Numbered from the stretch's first letter, positions 1 to 6,831 are shown. The stretch: 8,753 nucleotides of DNA from Synergistaceae bacterium (GCA_017427625.1 JAFRSL010000026.1:1-8753), one strand, 5' to 3'. Program-made: numbers and translations. The notes: generated from the sequence alone by a model not told the origin.

Positions 1-2727
1 CCCGGCGCGTTAATGGCCTCGTGCCTCACGGGTGTTTCAACCGCAAAAATTTCGCTCTCCCAGCCCTTCAACGTCGATTCCCTCAAAGACTGGCTGATTT
101 CGTCGGGCTACAATCCTTCAAGCCTCGTTTGGATGCCTGGTCAGTTTGCACAGCGAGGATTCATCATTGACGTTTACGATCCGGCCTACGCGATGCCCCT
201 GCGGTTCGAGTTCATGGATGAGGAATTGGAGAGAATAGGGGGCTTCCACCCTGACACTCAGAAATCGAGCAAGGAGTTGATGGCACTGGAGGAAGTAACG
301 CTTCACGGAATCTCTGAGGCAGTCATTGCGAAAGCTATTAACCTTCTTCCGCCCGACACACTCGTAATACTCAATGATCCCTCGAAGACTGAAGCTCAGG
401 CCGAGTCATTCATGTGGCTATGGCGTGAAGTTTTTGCTGACGTTAATGCCGGCTACGATGTCGATGAATGGGAAAAAGTTTTCGTCAAGCTCGCAAGACT
501 CCCAATCGTAAGAATCACGAAAGACCCAATGAAATCCGACGCTGAGTTTCCGACCGACTCACTCCCAGCGTTCAAAGGCAACCCCGAAAGTATCCTCACA
601 CTTTGCGAAGGACTCACTGATAACGGTTACAGCGTTGAGGTTTTCACGAACAACCCGGTGTTCCAGAAGCTCCCGTACAACATTCATGAGGGAAATTTGT
701 CGGCAGGATTCATGGACAGATCAGCGAAGAAAGTCTTTCTCTCGGAGCGCGAACTTTCAGGAATCAACGCCGGAATATCATTCACTCAGCGAAGGACTCC
801 TAATGACTGGAAAGAGGGCGGTAAGCTATCGGTTGGCCAGCTAGTGATTCATGATGACTACGGGACTGGGATATTCAGGGGAATCCAGACGATTGACGCG
901 TCGGGAGTTCCTATTGATATGCTGACGATTGAGTTCGCGGACAATCAGGTGCTTATGATACCCGTAACGCAGTCGGAGAAATTGACCGGCCTCAACGAAC
1001 ACGAGAGCGAGTCTGCAAAACTTGACACCCTCAAGGGAAAGACGTGGAAGCGAAATCTCCAGAAGACTCAGGAACGTGCCCAGCGTGAGGCCTTGCAGCT
1101 CATGGCGATATTCGCACAGCGTGAACTTGAGAGGCGGCCTCCATATGCTGAGACTGACGAGGCTTATGATGAGTTCGTGAAGGCTTTTACGTTCAATGAG
1201 ACCGCTGACCAGTTGAAGGCCGTTAATGAGATCATGGCCGACCTGTCATCAAATTTCCCGATGGACAGACTGCTAGTTGGTGATGTAGGTTTCGGGAAGA
1301 CAGAGGTTGCATTGAGGGCAGCGTTTAGGGTAGTGATGTCTGGATTTCAGGTCTGCGTTCTTGTTCCGACGACAATACTCGCACAGCAGCATTACGCGGC
1401 GTTCCAGTCGAGATTGTCGGGCTTTCCTCTGAATGTTGGGCTACTCTCACGCTTCATAACGGCCAAGCAGTCGAAGGAGGTCTTGAAGTCAACCGAAGAA
1501 GGAAGGATATACATTCTCATCGGTACACACAAGCTCTTGCAGAAGGGCGTGAAGTTCAAGAATTTGGGACTTCTCATCATTGACGAGGAGCATCGTTTCG
1601 GGGTAATGCACAAGGAGAGCATGAAGATCGCTTACAGTAAGACCGACGTACTGAGCCTTTCAGCGACACCGATCCCTCGAACCCTTGAGATGGCACTCAG
1701 GGGACTCAGGAGCATTTCTGTACTTTCGACACCACCAGAGGATCGCCTACCAATTACGACCTACACAGGGCAATTCAATCCTGGAACAATCCGCCGGGCG
1801 ATAACGTATGAATTGAATCGCGGAGGACAGGTTTACTTCCTTTCTGGGAAGATTTCTCGAATGCCTGAATACATGAGGATGCTTACGGCGTTTTTCCCTG
1901 ATGCTACGATAAAGACGGCTCACGGAGAGATGAAGGAGAAGGAACTTGAGGAGACGATGCTTGAGTTCTACGACGGGAAGATAGACATTCTTATTGCGAC
2001 GACGATAATCGAGAGCGGGCTTGATGTTGGCCGTGCGAATACCATAATCATCGATAACGCTGAAGAACTGGGGCTTGCACAGATGTACCAGCTTCGAGGA
2101 CGAGTAGGAAGAAGGGGAGAGAAGGCCTTTGCGTATTTCTTCTATCCAGAGAAGGAGACGCTGAATCAGGATACTCTTGACCGCCTTGAAGCGATTTCGA
2201 CGATGACGGAACTTGGCTCAGGCTACGAGATAGCGCGGAAGGACTTGGACATTCGCGGAGGGGGCGAGGCTGGCGGAACATTGCAGCACGGTACAACGCG
2301 TAACAGCTCATACAATCTCTTCTACAGAATGCTCGAACAGGAACTTGACCGTTTGCGCGGAAAGAAGGAAGCTCCGAAGCCCGAGATTATCTCCGACATT
2401 GGAGGCGGCTTCATTCCCGAACGCTATATACCGCAGGACGATGTGAGGATTACACTATACAGGCGAATGATCAACGCGGTCGGTCTTGATGAACTTGACG
2501 CGCTATGCGATGAGATGTCGGACAGGTTCGGGAAAGTTCCGACGGAGGTTAGGTATCTTGCGGGGCTTACGGCGGTTAAGAACTTCGGGGGACGCTACGG
2601 GATTACTGAGGTCAGCATCAAGCGGGGAACTGTAACGGTGAAGTATAACGGTGCAGAAATCCCTGAACAAGTCAGAAAACATCTTAAGTCATTAGGCCAA
2701 TACCTGAAACTTGTAACGATAGGGTAA
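1..2727 (+). CDS. mfd: Transcription-repair coupling factor Mfd, 5'-truncated by the window edge
   Basis: Mfd is the ATP-driven translocase that removes RNA polymerase stalled at DNA damage and recruits UvrA for nucleotide excision repair. The frame is open to base 1, so the ATG at 13 is internal; 908 codons are present against about 1,100-1,200 for the family, so the first part of the UvrB-like N-terminal region is missing. Counting from the Met at 13: the rest of the UvrB-homology domain (GQFAQRGFIIDVYDP near 43); the RNA-polymerase-interacting domain (IHDDYGTGIFRG near 278); Walker A GDVGFGKTEVA near 423; DEEH box IIDEEHRFG near 522; motif III SATPIPRTLEMALRG near 550; the TRCF-typical IESGLDVGRANTIIID near 667; motif VI QLRGRVGRRGEKAFAYF near 693; and the C-terminal TRCF domain (SDRFGKVPTEVRYL near 836). 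All ATPase motifs look intact. cysS follows 39 bp later on the same strand, suggesting co-transcription. Confidence 0.97.
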   Translation, partial: PGALMASCLTGVSTAKISLSQPFNVDSLKDWLISSGYNPSSLVWMPGQFAQRGFIIDVYDPAYAMPLRFEFMDEELERIGGFHPDTQKSSKELMALEEVTLHGISEAVIAKAINLLPPDTLVILNDPSKTEAQAESFMWLWREVFADVNAGYDVDEWEKVFVKLARLPIVRITKDPMKSDAEFPTDSLPAFKGNPESILTLCEGLTDNGYSVEVFTNNPVFQKLPYNIHEGNLSAGFMDRSAKKVFLSERELSGINAGISFTQRRTPNDWKEGGKLSVGQLVIHDDYGTGIFRGIQTIDASGVPIDMLTIEFADNQVLMIPVTQSEKLTGLNEHESESAKLDTLKGKTWKRNLQKTQERAQREALQLMAIFAQRELERRPPYAETDEAYDEFVKAFTFNETADQLKAVNEIMADLSSNFPMDRLLVGDVGFGKTEVALRAAFRVVMSGFQVCVLVPTTILAQQHYAAFQSRLSGFPLNVGLLSRFITAKQSKEVLKSTEEGRIYILIGTHKLLQKGVKFKNLGLLIIDEEHRFGVMHKESMKIAYSKTDVLSLSATPIPRTLEMALRGLRSISVLSTPPEDRLPITTYTGQFNPGTIRRAITYELNRGGQVYFLSGKISRMPEYMRMLTAFFPDATIKTAHGEMKEKELEETMLEFYDGKIDILIATTIIESGLDVGRANTIIIDNAEELGLAQMYQLRGRVGRRGEKAFAYFFYPEKETLNQDTLDRLEAISTMTELGSGYEIARKDLDIRGGGEAGGTLQHGTTRNSSYNLFYRMLEQELDRLRGKKEAPKPEIISDIGGGFIPERYIPQDDVRITLYRRMINAVGLDELDALCDEMSDRFGKVPTEVRYLAGLTAVKNFGGRYGITEVSIKRGTVTVKYNGAEIPEQVRKHLKSLGQYLKLVTIG

Positions 2728-2735
2728 AATATTCT

Positions 2736-2748
2736 GGAAAAATTTTCC
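2736..2748 (+). repeat. Small AT-rich inverted repeat in the mfd-cysS gap
   Basis: GGAAA-AAT-TTTCC sits in the 39-bp gap between mfd and cysS, just before the cysS Shine-Dalgarno-like GAAAGGA. There is no U tract, so it is not a convincing terminator; it may slightly shape translation initiation at the TTG start. Confidence 0.35.
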
Positions 2749-2766
2749 GAAAGGATATGAAAGATT

Positions 2767-4194
2767 TTGAGTCTCGTACTATTCAACGACCTCACACGAA
2801 AGAAGGAAACATTCACGCCAATAAAGCCCGGCCATGTGAGCTTCTACTCATGCGGGCCAACGGTATATGACTTCTTCCACATAGGGAACGCAAGACCATT
2901 CATAGTATTCGATGTTCTGAGACGCTGGCTCGAACACGAGGGCTACAAAGTAACGTTTGTGCAGAACTTCACGGACATTGACGACAAGATGATACACCGC
3001 GCGCACAGGGAGGGTATGACGGTCCCGGAGCTTGCCGAAAAGTTCATCGCTGAGTACAACAAGGACGCTGACGCACTGGGAATCCGCCGGCCCGATGTTG
3101 CCCCCCGCGCAACCGAGCATATCCCCGAGATCATAGCGACGATTGAGCGGATAATCGCGAACGGACATGCATACGAGTCAAACGGTGATGTGTACTTCGA
3201 CATTCGTAGCTGGCCGAAATACGGCTCACTTTGCAAACAGAACCTCGAAGACCTTGAGGCGGGCGCAAGAGTCGAACCCGGCGAAGGAAAGCGAGACCCC
3301 CTCGACTTCGCGCTCTGGAAAGCTGAGAAACCGGGCGAGCCATCATGGGAAAGTCCTTGGGGAAAGGGACGGCCGGGCTGGCACATAGAATGCTCGGCAA
3401 TGTCATCAAAATATCTGGGCGACAACATCGACATTCATTCGGGCGGAGTGGATTTGATGTTCCCGCACCACGAGAACGAGGCAGCACAGAGCGAGGCTGC
3501 TTCAGGCTCAGGAAAACCGTTCGTGAACTACTGGCTTCACAACGGCTTCTTGCTCATTGACAGCGAGAAGATGGCGAAGTCATTGGGGAATTTCGTTACC
3601 GCAAGGGACGCGCTAAAGAGGTATCCGCCGCTAGCGATAAGATTCTTCATGTTGAGCGCACACTACAGAAGCCCGATAAACTTCAGCCATGAATCCCTCG
3701 AACAGTCAGCGGCAGGTGTCGAACGCCTCAGGAATTGCCGGAGCGATTTGGATTTTGCGGCAAAAACTCGAAACGGCAAATCAGATTTCGACGTTGCAAA
3801 GTACAAATCACAGCTTGAGGAGCTTCACACAAAGTTCACTGAGGCCATGAATGACGACTTCAACACGGCGGCGGCATTGGGAGTGCTATTCGATGTCGTC
3901 TACCTGATTAACACGAGCCTCAAGGAGAATGAGACACTCCCTGAAGATTTCTTCACGCTCTCGAAGAATGCCCTCGACGAATACGACTCAATACTCGGAG
4001 TAATCGGAAGTGATGACGCTGAGACCGAGAACGATGATGAATCAGCAGAAATTGAGAGGCTCATACAGGAGCGTGCAGAGGCGAGGAAGGCAAAGAATTT
4101 CGCGCGTTCGGACGAGATTCGAGATTCATTGAAGTCGCGGGGGATTGTCCTTGAGGATACTCCGCAGGGAACGAAATGGAAGCGTGAACTGTAA
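2767..4194 (+). CDS. cysS: Cysteinyl-tRNA synthetase
   Basis: Class I aminoacyl-tRNA synthetase charging tRNA-Cys in the cytoplasm; 475 aa, usual for the family. Signature HIGN is at residues 38-41. The zinc ligands known from the E. coli enzyme are all visible: C29 (YSCGPTVYD), C209 (GWHIECSAM), H234 and E238 (FPHHENE). The KMSKS loop reads KMAKS at 268-272, with Ala for the first Ser. The C-terminal helical tRNA-binding (DALR-type) region and the tail motif RAEARKAKNFARSDEIRDSL complete the protein. The start is TTG at 2767, preceded by GAAAGGA about 11 nt upstream; the ATG at 2757 is out of frame and closes after about 35 codons. Homologues begin only a few residues before an LxNTLTRKKE-like stretch, matching LFNDLTRKKE here. 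The stop overlaps the next gene's start (TAATG), so translation of the two is probably coupled. Confidence 0.97.
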   Translation: MSLVLFNDLTRKKETFTPIKPGHVSFYSCGPTVYDFFHIGNARPFIVFDVLRRWLEHEGYKVTFVQNFTDIDDKMIHRAHREGMTVPELAEKFIAEYNKDADALGIRRPDVAPRATEHIPEIIATIERIIANGHAYESNGDVYFDIRSWPKYGSLCKQNLEDLEAGARVEPGEGKRDPLDFALWKAEKPGEPSWESPWGKGRPGWHIECSAMSSKYLGDNIDIHSGGVDLMFPHHENEAAQSEAASGSGKPFVNYWLHNGFLLIDSEKMAKSLGNFVTARDALKRYPPLAIRFFMLSAHYRSPINFSHESLEQSAAGVERLRNCRSDLDFAAKTRNGKSDFDVAKYKSQLEELHTKFTEAMNDDFNTAAALGVLFDVVYLINTSLKENETLPEDFFTLSKNALDEYDSILGVIGSDDAETENDDESAEIERLIQERAEARKAKNFARSDEIRDSLKSRGIVLEDTPQGTKWKREL

Positions 4195-5453
4195 TGCTGA
4201 AGCTATTATTTGTGCGAAGGTTCATGCCTTTGTTCCTGACGCAGTTTCTTGGGGCTTTCAACGATAATTTCTTCAAGAGCGCGTTGATGATGCTGATAAC
4301 GTACAGGATTGGCGACGCTTCAGGTGTCGACCCCCGTATTCTTGTGAACGCTGCGGCGGGGGTGTTCATATTGCCGTTCTTCATATTCGCTCCAACGGCT
4401 TCAGACTTGGCTGACAGGTACGACCGTTCAACTCTAATGCGATGGGTGAAGTTCGCGGAGATTGTGGTGATGTCGGGCGCGGCATTCGGTTTCTGGCTTG
4501 GGAATGCGTGGCTATTGATGGCTGTACTATTCATGATGGGAGCGCAGTCAGCATTCTTCAGCCCGGCGAAATACAGCATACTTCCTCAGCATCTCAACGA
4601 GGACGAACTCATTGCGGGCAACGGCCTAATCCAGATGGGGACATATCTGGCAATTCTCACTGGAACGATAGCGGGCGGCTTGATGATACTCCGTGAGAAC
4701 GGGATATACTGGGTTGGCGGACTCGCTGTAACGATTGCGGCGTTGGGGTGGTTCTTCTCAATGTTCATACCGCCAACGAAACCGATAGACCCCTCGCGCC
4801 CCGTGTCATTCCGAATCGTGAAGCGCACAATCGAGATGTTCCGCGAAGTTTACCCGATGCGAAAAGTTTTCGGGTCGATGCTTGCGATTTCGTGGTTCTG
4901 GCTGGTGGGGTCGGTGTTCTTGGCACAGTTCCCGACATACTCACGGCTCATACTCGGAACTGACGAGAGCGTTGCTACAGCATTTCTCGCAATATTCTCA
5001 TGCGGAATCGGAATAGGCTCGATGTTCTGCGACTCGCTCCTCAAAGGAAAGGTAACCTCGAAATACGTCCCAGCTGCGGCATACGGCATAGCGATTGCGA
5101 GTGTGTTACTGTGGTACGTGAGCAACCGTCCTCCAGTTCCAGAGGGCACACCGATTATCGGCGCATGGGAGTTCTTCAGCCGTCCCGAAAACTTCATGAT
5201 TACGGCGTGCCTATTCGTGATAGCGTTCTGCGGAGGACTGTACATCGTGCCGCTCTATGCTGTAATGCAGACTGAGGCGGGCGACAAGGTATCGGGAGTA
5301 ATAGCTTGCTCGAACATAACGGATTCAATCTTCATGGCTATTGCGGCATTGGGCGCGGGTGTACTGATTTCGTGGGGGATAAGCATTCCGCAACTATTCC
5401 TTACGATGGGGCCGACGACGTTTATTGTTGGGCTTCTTGTGGGACTGATATAG
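4194..5453 (+). CDS. Major facilitator superfamily transporter, LplT-like (probable lysophospholipid flippase)
   Basis: A polytopic inner-membrane protein of 419 aa with about 12 hydrophobic segments. It resembles E. coli LplT and the transporter half of LplT-acyltransferase fusions, which flip lysophospholipids to the cytoplasmic face for re-acylation. Supporting signatures are the N-terminal QFLGAFNDNFFKSALMMLITY in helix 1 (LplT has QFLSAFGDN), ADRYDR in the helix 2-3 loop, SPAKYSILP near residue 125 (LplT SPAKYGIL), NGLIQMGTYLAILTGTIAGG, and IVPLYAVMQTEAG near residue 350 (LplT VVPLNALLQ). No acyltransferase domain follows: the protein ends right after the last helix. The ATG shares one base with the cysS stop (TAATG), and a weak GGAAG lies about 11 nt upstream, so it probably depends on translational coupling. 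Substrate is inferred from family resemblance only. Confidence 0.75.
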   Translation: MLKLLFVRRFMPLFLTQFLGAFNDNFFKSALMMLITYRIGDASGVDPRILVNAAAGVFILPFFIFAPTASDLADRYDRSTLMRWVKFAEIVVMSGAAFGFWLGNAWLLMAVLFMMGAQSAFFSPAKYSILPQHLNEDELIAGNGLIQMGTYLAILTGTIAGGLMILRENGIYWVGGLAVTIAALGWFFSMFIPPTKPIDPSRPVSFRIVKRTIEMFREVYPMRKVFGSMLAISWFWLVGSVFLAQFPTYSRLILGTDESVATAFLAIFSCGIGIGSMFCDSLLKGKVTSKYVPAAAYGIAIASVLLWYVSNRPPVPEGTPIIGAWEFFSRPENFMITACLFVIAFCGGLYIVPLYAVMQTEAGDKVSGVIACSNITDSIFMAIAALGAGVLISWGISIPQLFLTMGPTTFIVGLLVGLI

Positions 5454-5461
5454 AAATTACT

Positions 5462-5487
5462 GCCCTGTCTTCACGCGAGGACGGGGC
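5462..5487 (+). terminator. GC-rich hairpin after the transporter gene, possible terminator
   Basis: GCCCTGTCT (5462-5470) can pair with GGACGGGGC (5479-5487) over 9 bp including G-T pairs, with an 8-base loop. It lies 9 nt after the transporter stop and before the smpB promoter, the right place to end the mfd-cysS-transporter transcript. The following bases are TAAATCAC with no U run, so it may be Rho-assisted or an mRNA 3'-end stabiliser instead of an intrinsic terminator. Confidence 0.45.
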
Positions 5488-5495
5488 TAAATCAC

Positions 5496-5523
5496 TTGCA
5501 TAAAATTACAAAACGTGTATAAT
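5496..5523 (+). promoter_or_regulatory. Promoter for smpB (and ssrA), possibly giving a leaderless mRNA
   Basis: A perfect TATAAT (5518-5523) has a TTGCAT -35-like box 16 bp upstream (5496-5501). The predicted start of transcription, 6-9 bases after the -10, falls at about 5529-5532, while the smpB ATG is at 5532. The message would therefore have almost no 5' leader. Confidence 0.6.
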
Positions 5524-5531
5524 GCACAGCC

Positions 5532-6020
5532 ATGTCTAGTTCGAATCACAGCAACGACAAGAAGGTAGCTATAAATCGCAAGGCGAGACACGATTACTTC
5601 ATACTCGATACGTTCGAGTGCGGAATAGTTTTGACAGGAACGGAGATTAAGAGCGTAAGGGCAGGAAATTTGAACTTGAAGGACTCGTATGCCTCACTGG
5701 AAAACGGCGAACTATGGCTTTTGGGGGTACATATCTCTCCATACGAGAAGGGAACGTATTACAACCACGAACCCGAACGCGACCGAAAGCTCCTGATGCA
5801 CAAGAACGAGATACTCCGCCTCAGGAACAAGACCCGCGAGAAAGGTTTGACCCTTGTGCCTCTGAGTGTTTACATCAAGGACGGAAGGCGCGCAAAAGTT
5901 GAGCTTGGCCTCGCAAAAGGACGAACTGCTCACGATAAGCGCGACATGATAGCCGACAGGGACGCTAAGAGGACGATTGCCCGAGCTGTGAGGGGAAAAG
6001 GACGAGACTACGAAGACTAG
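5532..6020 (+). CDS. smpB: SsrA-binding protein SmpB
   Basis: SmpB binds the tRNA-like domain of tmRNA, delivers it to stalled ribosomes and mimics the codon-anticodon stem in the A site during trans-translation. The 162-aa length is normal. Family signatures: [27 protein letters not shown] (residues 15-41), [41 protein letters not shown] (OB-fold and tRNA-contact region), the central [34 protein letters not shown], and a basic C-terminal tail ([17 protein letters not shown]) of the kind that enters the mRNA channel. The ATG at 5532 has no Shine-Dalgarno sequence upstream (GTATAATGCACAGCC), and an in-frame TAA at 5520 rules out a longer start. Its RNA partner ssrA begins 7 nt after the stop, with no clear promoter of its own, so the two probably share a transcript. 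Confidence 0.97.
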   Translation: MSSSNHSNDKKVAINRKARHDYFILDTFECGIVLTGTEIKSVRAGNLNLKDSYASLENGELWLLGVHISPYEKGTYYNHEPERDRKLLMHKNEILRLRNKTREKGLTLVPLSVYIKDGRRAKVELGLAKGRTAHDKRDMIADRDAKRTIARAVRGKGRDYED

Positions 6021-6027
6021 CTTTCAC

Positions 6028-6379
6028 GGGGGCGACAGGTTTCGACAGCGTGAAGGAGGGTCTGAAGGAGCAGGCCGGGGAAAGTCTGTAATCACCCGTA
6101 AAACTTCGGACAAAACAATAAAAGTCGAAGATAATTTCGCATTAGCGGCTTAGGCCAGCTACACCAAAGGACGGACAATGCTGGTGGTTCGCCGGAGGTG
6201 TCATGAAAACCAGCTCCCCGCCATGTAGAGAGTTCCGGCATGGTGATAGACCCGTAAGAACTCTGGAAAGGTTAAAGTTTGTCCCTGTACTTGACCTGAC
6301 GACAATGAACAGTGAATAAGCCTGTAGAGCCGTCATGATTGGCCCACGTTGGACGGGAGTTCGATTCTCCCCGCCTCCA
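6028..6379 (+). ncRNA. ssrA: tmRNA (transfer-messenger RNA)
   Basis: tmRNA rescues stalled ribosomes: it acts as alanyl-tRNA, then as a short mRNA adding a degradation tag. The 5' end GGGGGCGACAGGTTTCGACAG is the classic bacterial start. The 3' end has a T arm (GGGAG TTCGATT CTCCC) followed by CGCCTCC, which pairs with the first seven bases GGGGGCG (one G-U), then discriminator A at 6379. The predicted length is 352 nt, one-piece type. The CCA tail is not encoded: ATTT follows the acceptor stem, so CCA must be added enzymatically. The region between holds the tag frame (6109-6153) and GC-rich segments expected to form pseudoknots. With only 7 nt between smpB and the tmRNA 5' end, maturation by RNase P from a joint transcript is likely. 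Confidence 0.97.
6109..6153 (+). other. tmRNA tag reading frame, probable peptide DKTIKVEDNFALAA
   Basis: Within ssrA, the frame ending ...GCA TTA GCG GCT TAG encodes the protease-recognition end ALAA. Reading back gives D-K-T-I-K-V-E-D-N-F-A-L-A-A. I place the resume codon at GAC (6109) because the 14-residue layout closely parallels the B. subtilis tag, which starts G-K-T and ends ALAA. The end is certain by eye; the resume codon is inference, since frames further downstream (for example GTC at 6124) cannot be excluded. Confidence 0.75.
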
Positions 6380-6388
6380 TTTCTACGA

Positions 6389-6414
6389 TCGGTGATTAGT
6401 CCGACCAAGTTTTT
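6389..6414 (+). terminator. Probable terminator of ssrA
   Basis: TCGG (6389-6392) pairs with CCGA (6401-6404); CCAAG and five Ts (6410-6414) follow, about 10 nt after the tmRNA 3' end. The stem is short (4 bp), so this is a modest intrinsic terminator, but position and U tract fit. Confidence 0.45.
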
Positions 6415-6475
6415 CAGTCATCATCAACCTCTATTAACTCATATGGTGTACCTTCTCCTGAAGCTTAGAATGATT

Positions 6476-6484
6476 TGATATAAT
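6476..6484 (+). promoter_or_regulatory. Extended -10 promoter for the 43-codon gene
   Basis: TG-A-TATAAT is a perfect extended -10 element (TGnTATAAT). No good -35 box is seen at 16-18 bp, which extended -10 promoters do not need. Predicted transcription start is about 6491, leaving a leader of about 77 nt before the ATG at 6568. Confidence 0.6.
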
Positions 6485-6505
6485 ACATCCCACGAGGGAG
6501 TCCCG

Positions 6506-6549
6506 GATGAGGTACAGGGCTCATCGCTGAAACGGGGAGCTGCCCCTGT
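6506..6549 (+). promoter_or_regulatory. Structured leader: candidate H-type pseudoknot before the 43-codon gene
   Basis: Stem 1 is GATGAG (6506-6511) with CTCATC (6520-6525). Its loop holds ACAGGG (6514-6519), which is exactly complementary to CCCTGT (6544-6549). The two 6-bp stems abut with no intervening base, loop 1 is 2 nt (GT) and the final loop is 18 nt, a textbook H-type geometry. A competing hairpin GGGG (6534-6537)/CCCC (6543-6546) uses part of the second stem, so two forms exclude each other. The element ends 6 nt before the Shine-Dalgarno GAGGTG (6556-6561), so it could control ribosome access. I could not match it to a known riboswitch class. Confidence 0.5.
6507..6530 (+). CDS. 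Possible 7-codon upstream ORF (leader peptide MRYRAHR)
   Basis: ATG AGG TAC AGG GCT CAT CGC TGA lies inside stem 1 and the loop of the leader pseudoknot. GAGGGA (6494-6499) precedes the ATG by 7 nt, a plausible ribosome binding site. Three of seven codons are Arg, two of them AGG. Translation would melt stem 1 and so could switch the leader. It may equally be chance: seven codons carry little statistical weight. Confidence 0.3.
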   Translation: MRYRAHR

Positions 6550-6567
6550 GGAATTGAGGTGTACGCC

Positions 6568-6699
6568 ATGCCGAAAGGTAAGCAAAAAACCGGAAAAAAA
6601 CAGTGGCAATCGTTCCTCCCCTGGATCGATAAAATCGCCACTGCCATATTCTGGATTGTGAAAACCGTCTTAGTTTTAATGGACTGGTTCACTCGTTAA
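6568..6699 (+). CDS. Small basic one-helix membrane protein (43 aa), type I toxin-like candidate
   Basis: I do not recognise this protein. ATG at 6568 is preceded by a strong Shine-Dalgarno GAGGTG with 6-nt spacing, and by an extended -10 promoter about 84 bp upstream, so it is very likely expressed. The N-terminus MPKGKQKTGKKQWQ carries six Lys in the first 11 residues; then SFLPWIDK leads into a hydrophobic segment of about 17-20 residues (IATAIFWIVKTVLVLM, residues 23-38) and a short tail DWFTR. Trp at 13, 19, 29 and 40 would sit at interfaces. Size, single helix, charged end, structured leader and a putative convergent antisense promoter recall type I toxins such as TxpA or BsrG, but no sequence homology is claimed. 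A small stress or regulatory membrane protein is the alternative. Confidence 0.6.
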   Translation: MPKGKQKTGKKQWQSFLPWIDKIATAIFWIVKTVLVLMDWFTR

Positions 6700-6724
6700 A
6701 CCGCTGAGTGTTAATTTCACAGCG
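6700..6724 (+). repeat. Hairpin straddling the stop of the 43-codon gene's 3' UTR
   Basis: AAC-GCT-GTG-type arm (bases 6698-6710, with two bulges) pairs with CACAGCGTT (6718-6726). CGCTG (6702-6706) and CAGCG (6720-6724) form its core. On the minus strand the same hairpin is followed by GGTTTAACG, a weak end signal that could stop a short antisense RNA. Confidence 0.4.
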
Positions 6725-6725
6725 T

Positions 6726-6759
6726 TAGGGGTCTGCTAGCTCCCTCACCGCTGCCCCTA
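6726..6759 (+). terminator. Possible terminator of the 43-codon gene
   Basis: TAGGGG (6726-6731) pairs perfectly with CCCCTA (6754-6759) around a 22-base loop; TTCTATCAC follows, a poor U tract. Within the loop AGCTCCC (6738-6744) is complementary to GGGAGCT in the 5' leader (6535-6541), offering a 7-bp 5'-3' long-range pairing. Confidence 0.35.
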
Positions 6760-6767
6760 TTCTATCA
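6759..6767 (-). promoter_or_regulatory. Putative minus-strand promoter firing into the 3' UTR of the 43-codon gene
   Basis: On the minus strand TG-A-TAGAAT is a good extended -10 (5 of 6 to TATAAT plus TGn). TTCTCT, 17 bp further upstream, is a weak -35. Transcription would begin near 6752 and run leftward, antisense to the 3' UTR and then the coding end of the 43-codon gene. It could supply an antisense antitoxin RNA; expression is unproven. Confidence 0.35.
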
Positions 6768-6831
6768 CAAATTCACAAAATAGAGAATTTCTCCCTCCCT
6801 TTATGTTTACGCCTCAGCCGTGATTAGATTC

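Noticed and set aside
2848..3487. Several minus-strand frames of 106-163 codons inside cysS
   Set aside because: cysS motifs and zinc ligands on + are unambiguous; the others are GC-driven shadows.
6360..6379. tmRNA 3' end as an attachment site with a second copy in the window
   Set aside because: No repeat of the terminal bases (TTCGATTCTCCCC...) was seen elsewhere in the window and no integrase gene is present.
6142..6408. An 88-codon minus-strand frame
   Set aside because: It lies across the tmRNA gene; RNA structure explains the sequence.
6488..6499. TCCC-ACGA-GGGA, like a mini-ykkC (guanidine-II) hairpin
   Set aside because: The class needs two such ACGR hairpins; the later ACGG (6532-6535) has no flanking stem, and the predicted transcription start at about 6491 cuts the first hairpin.
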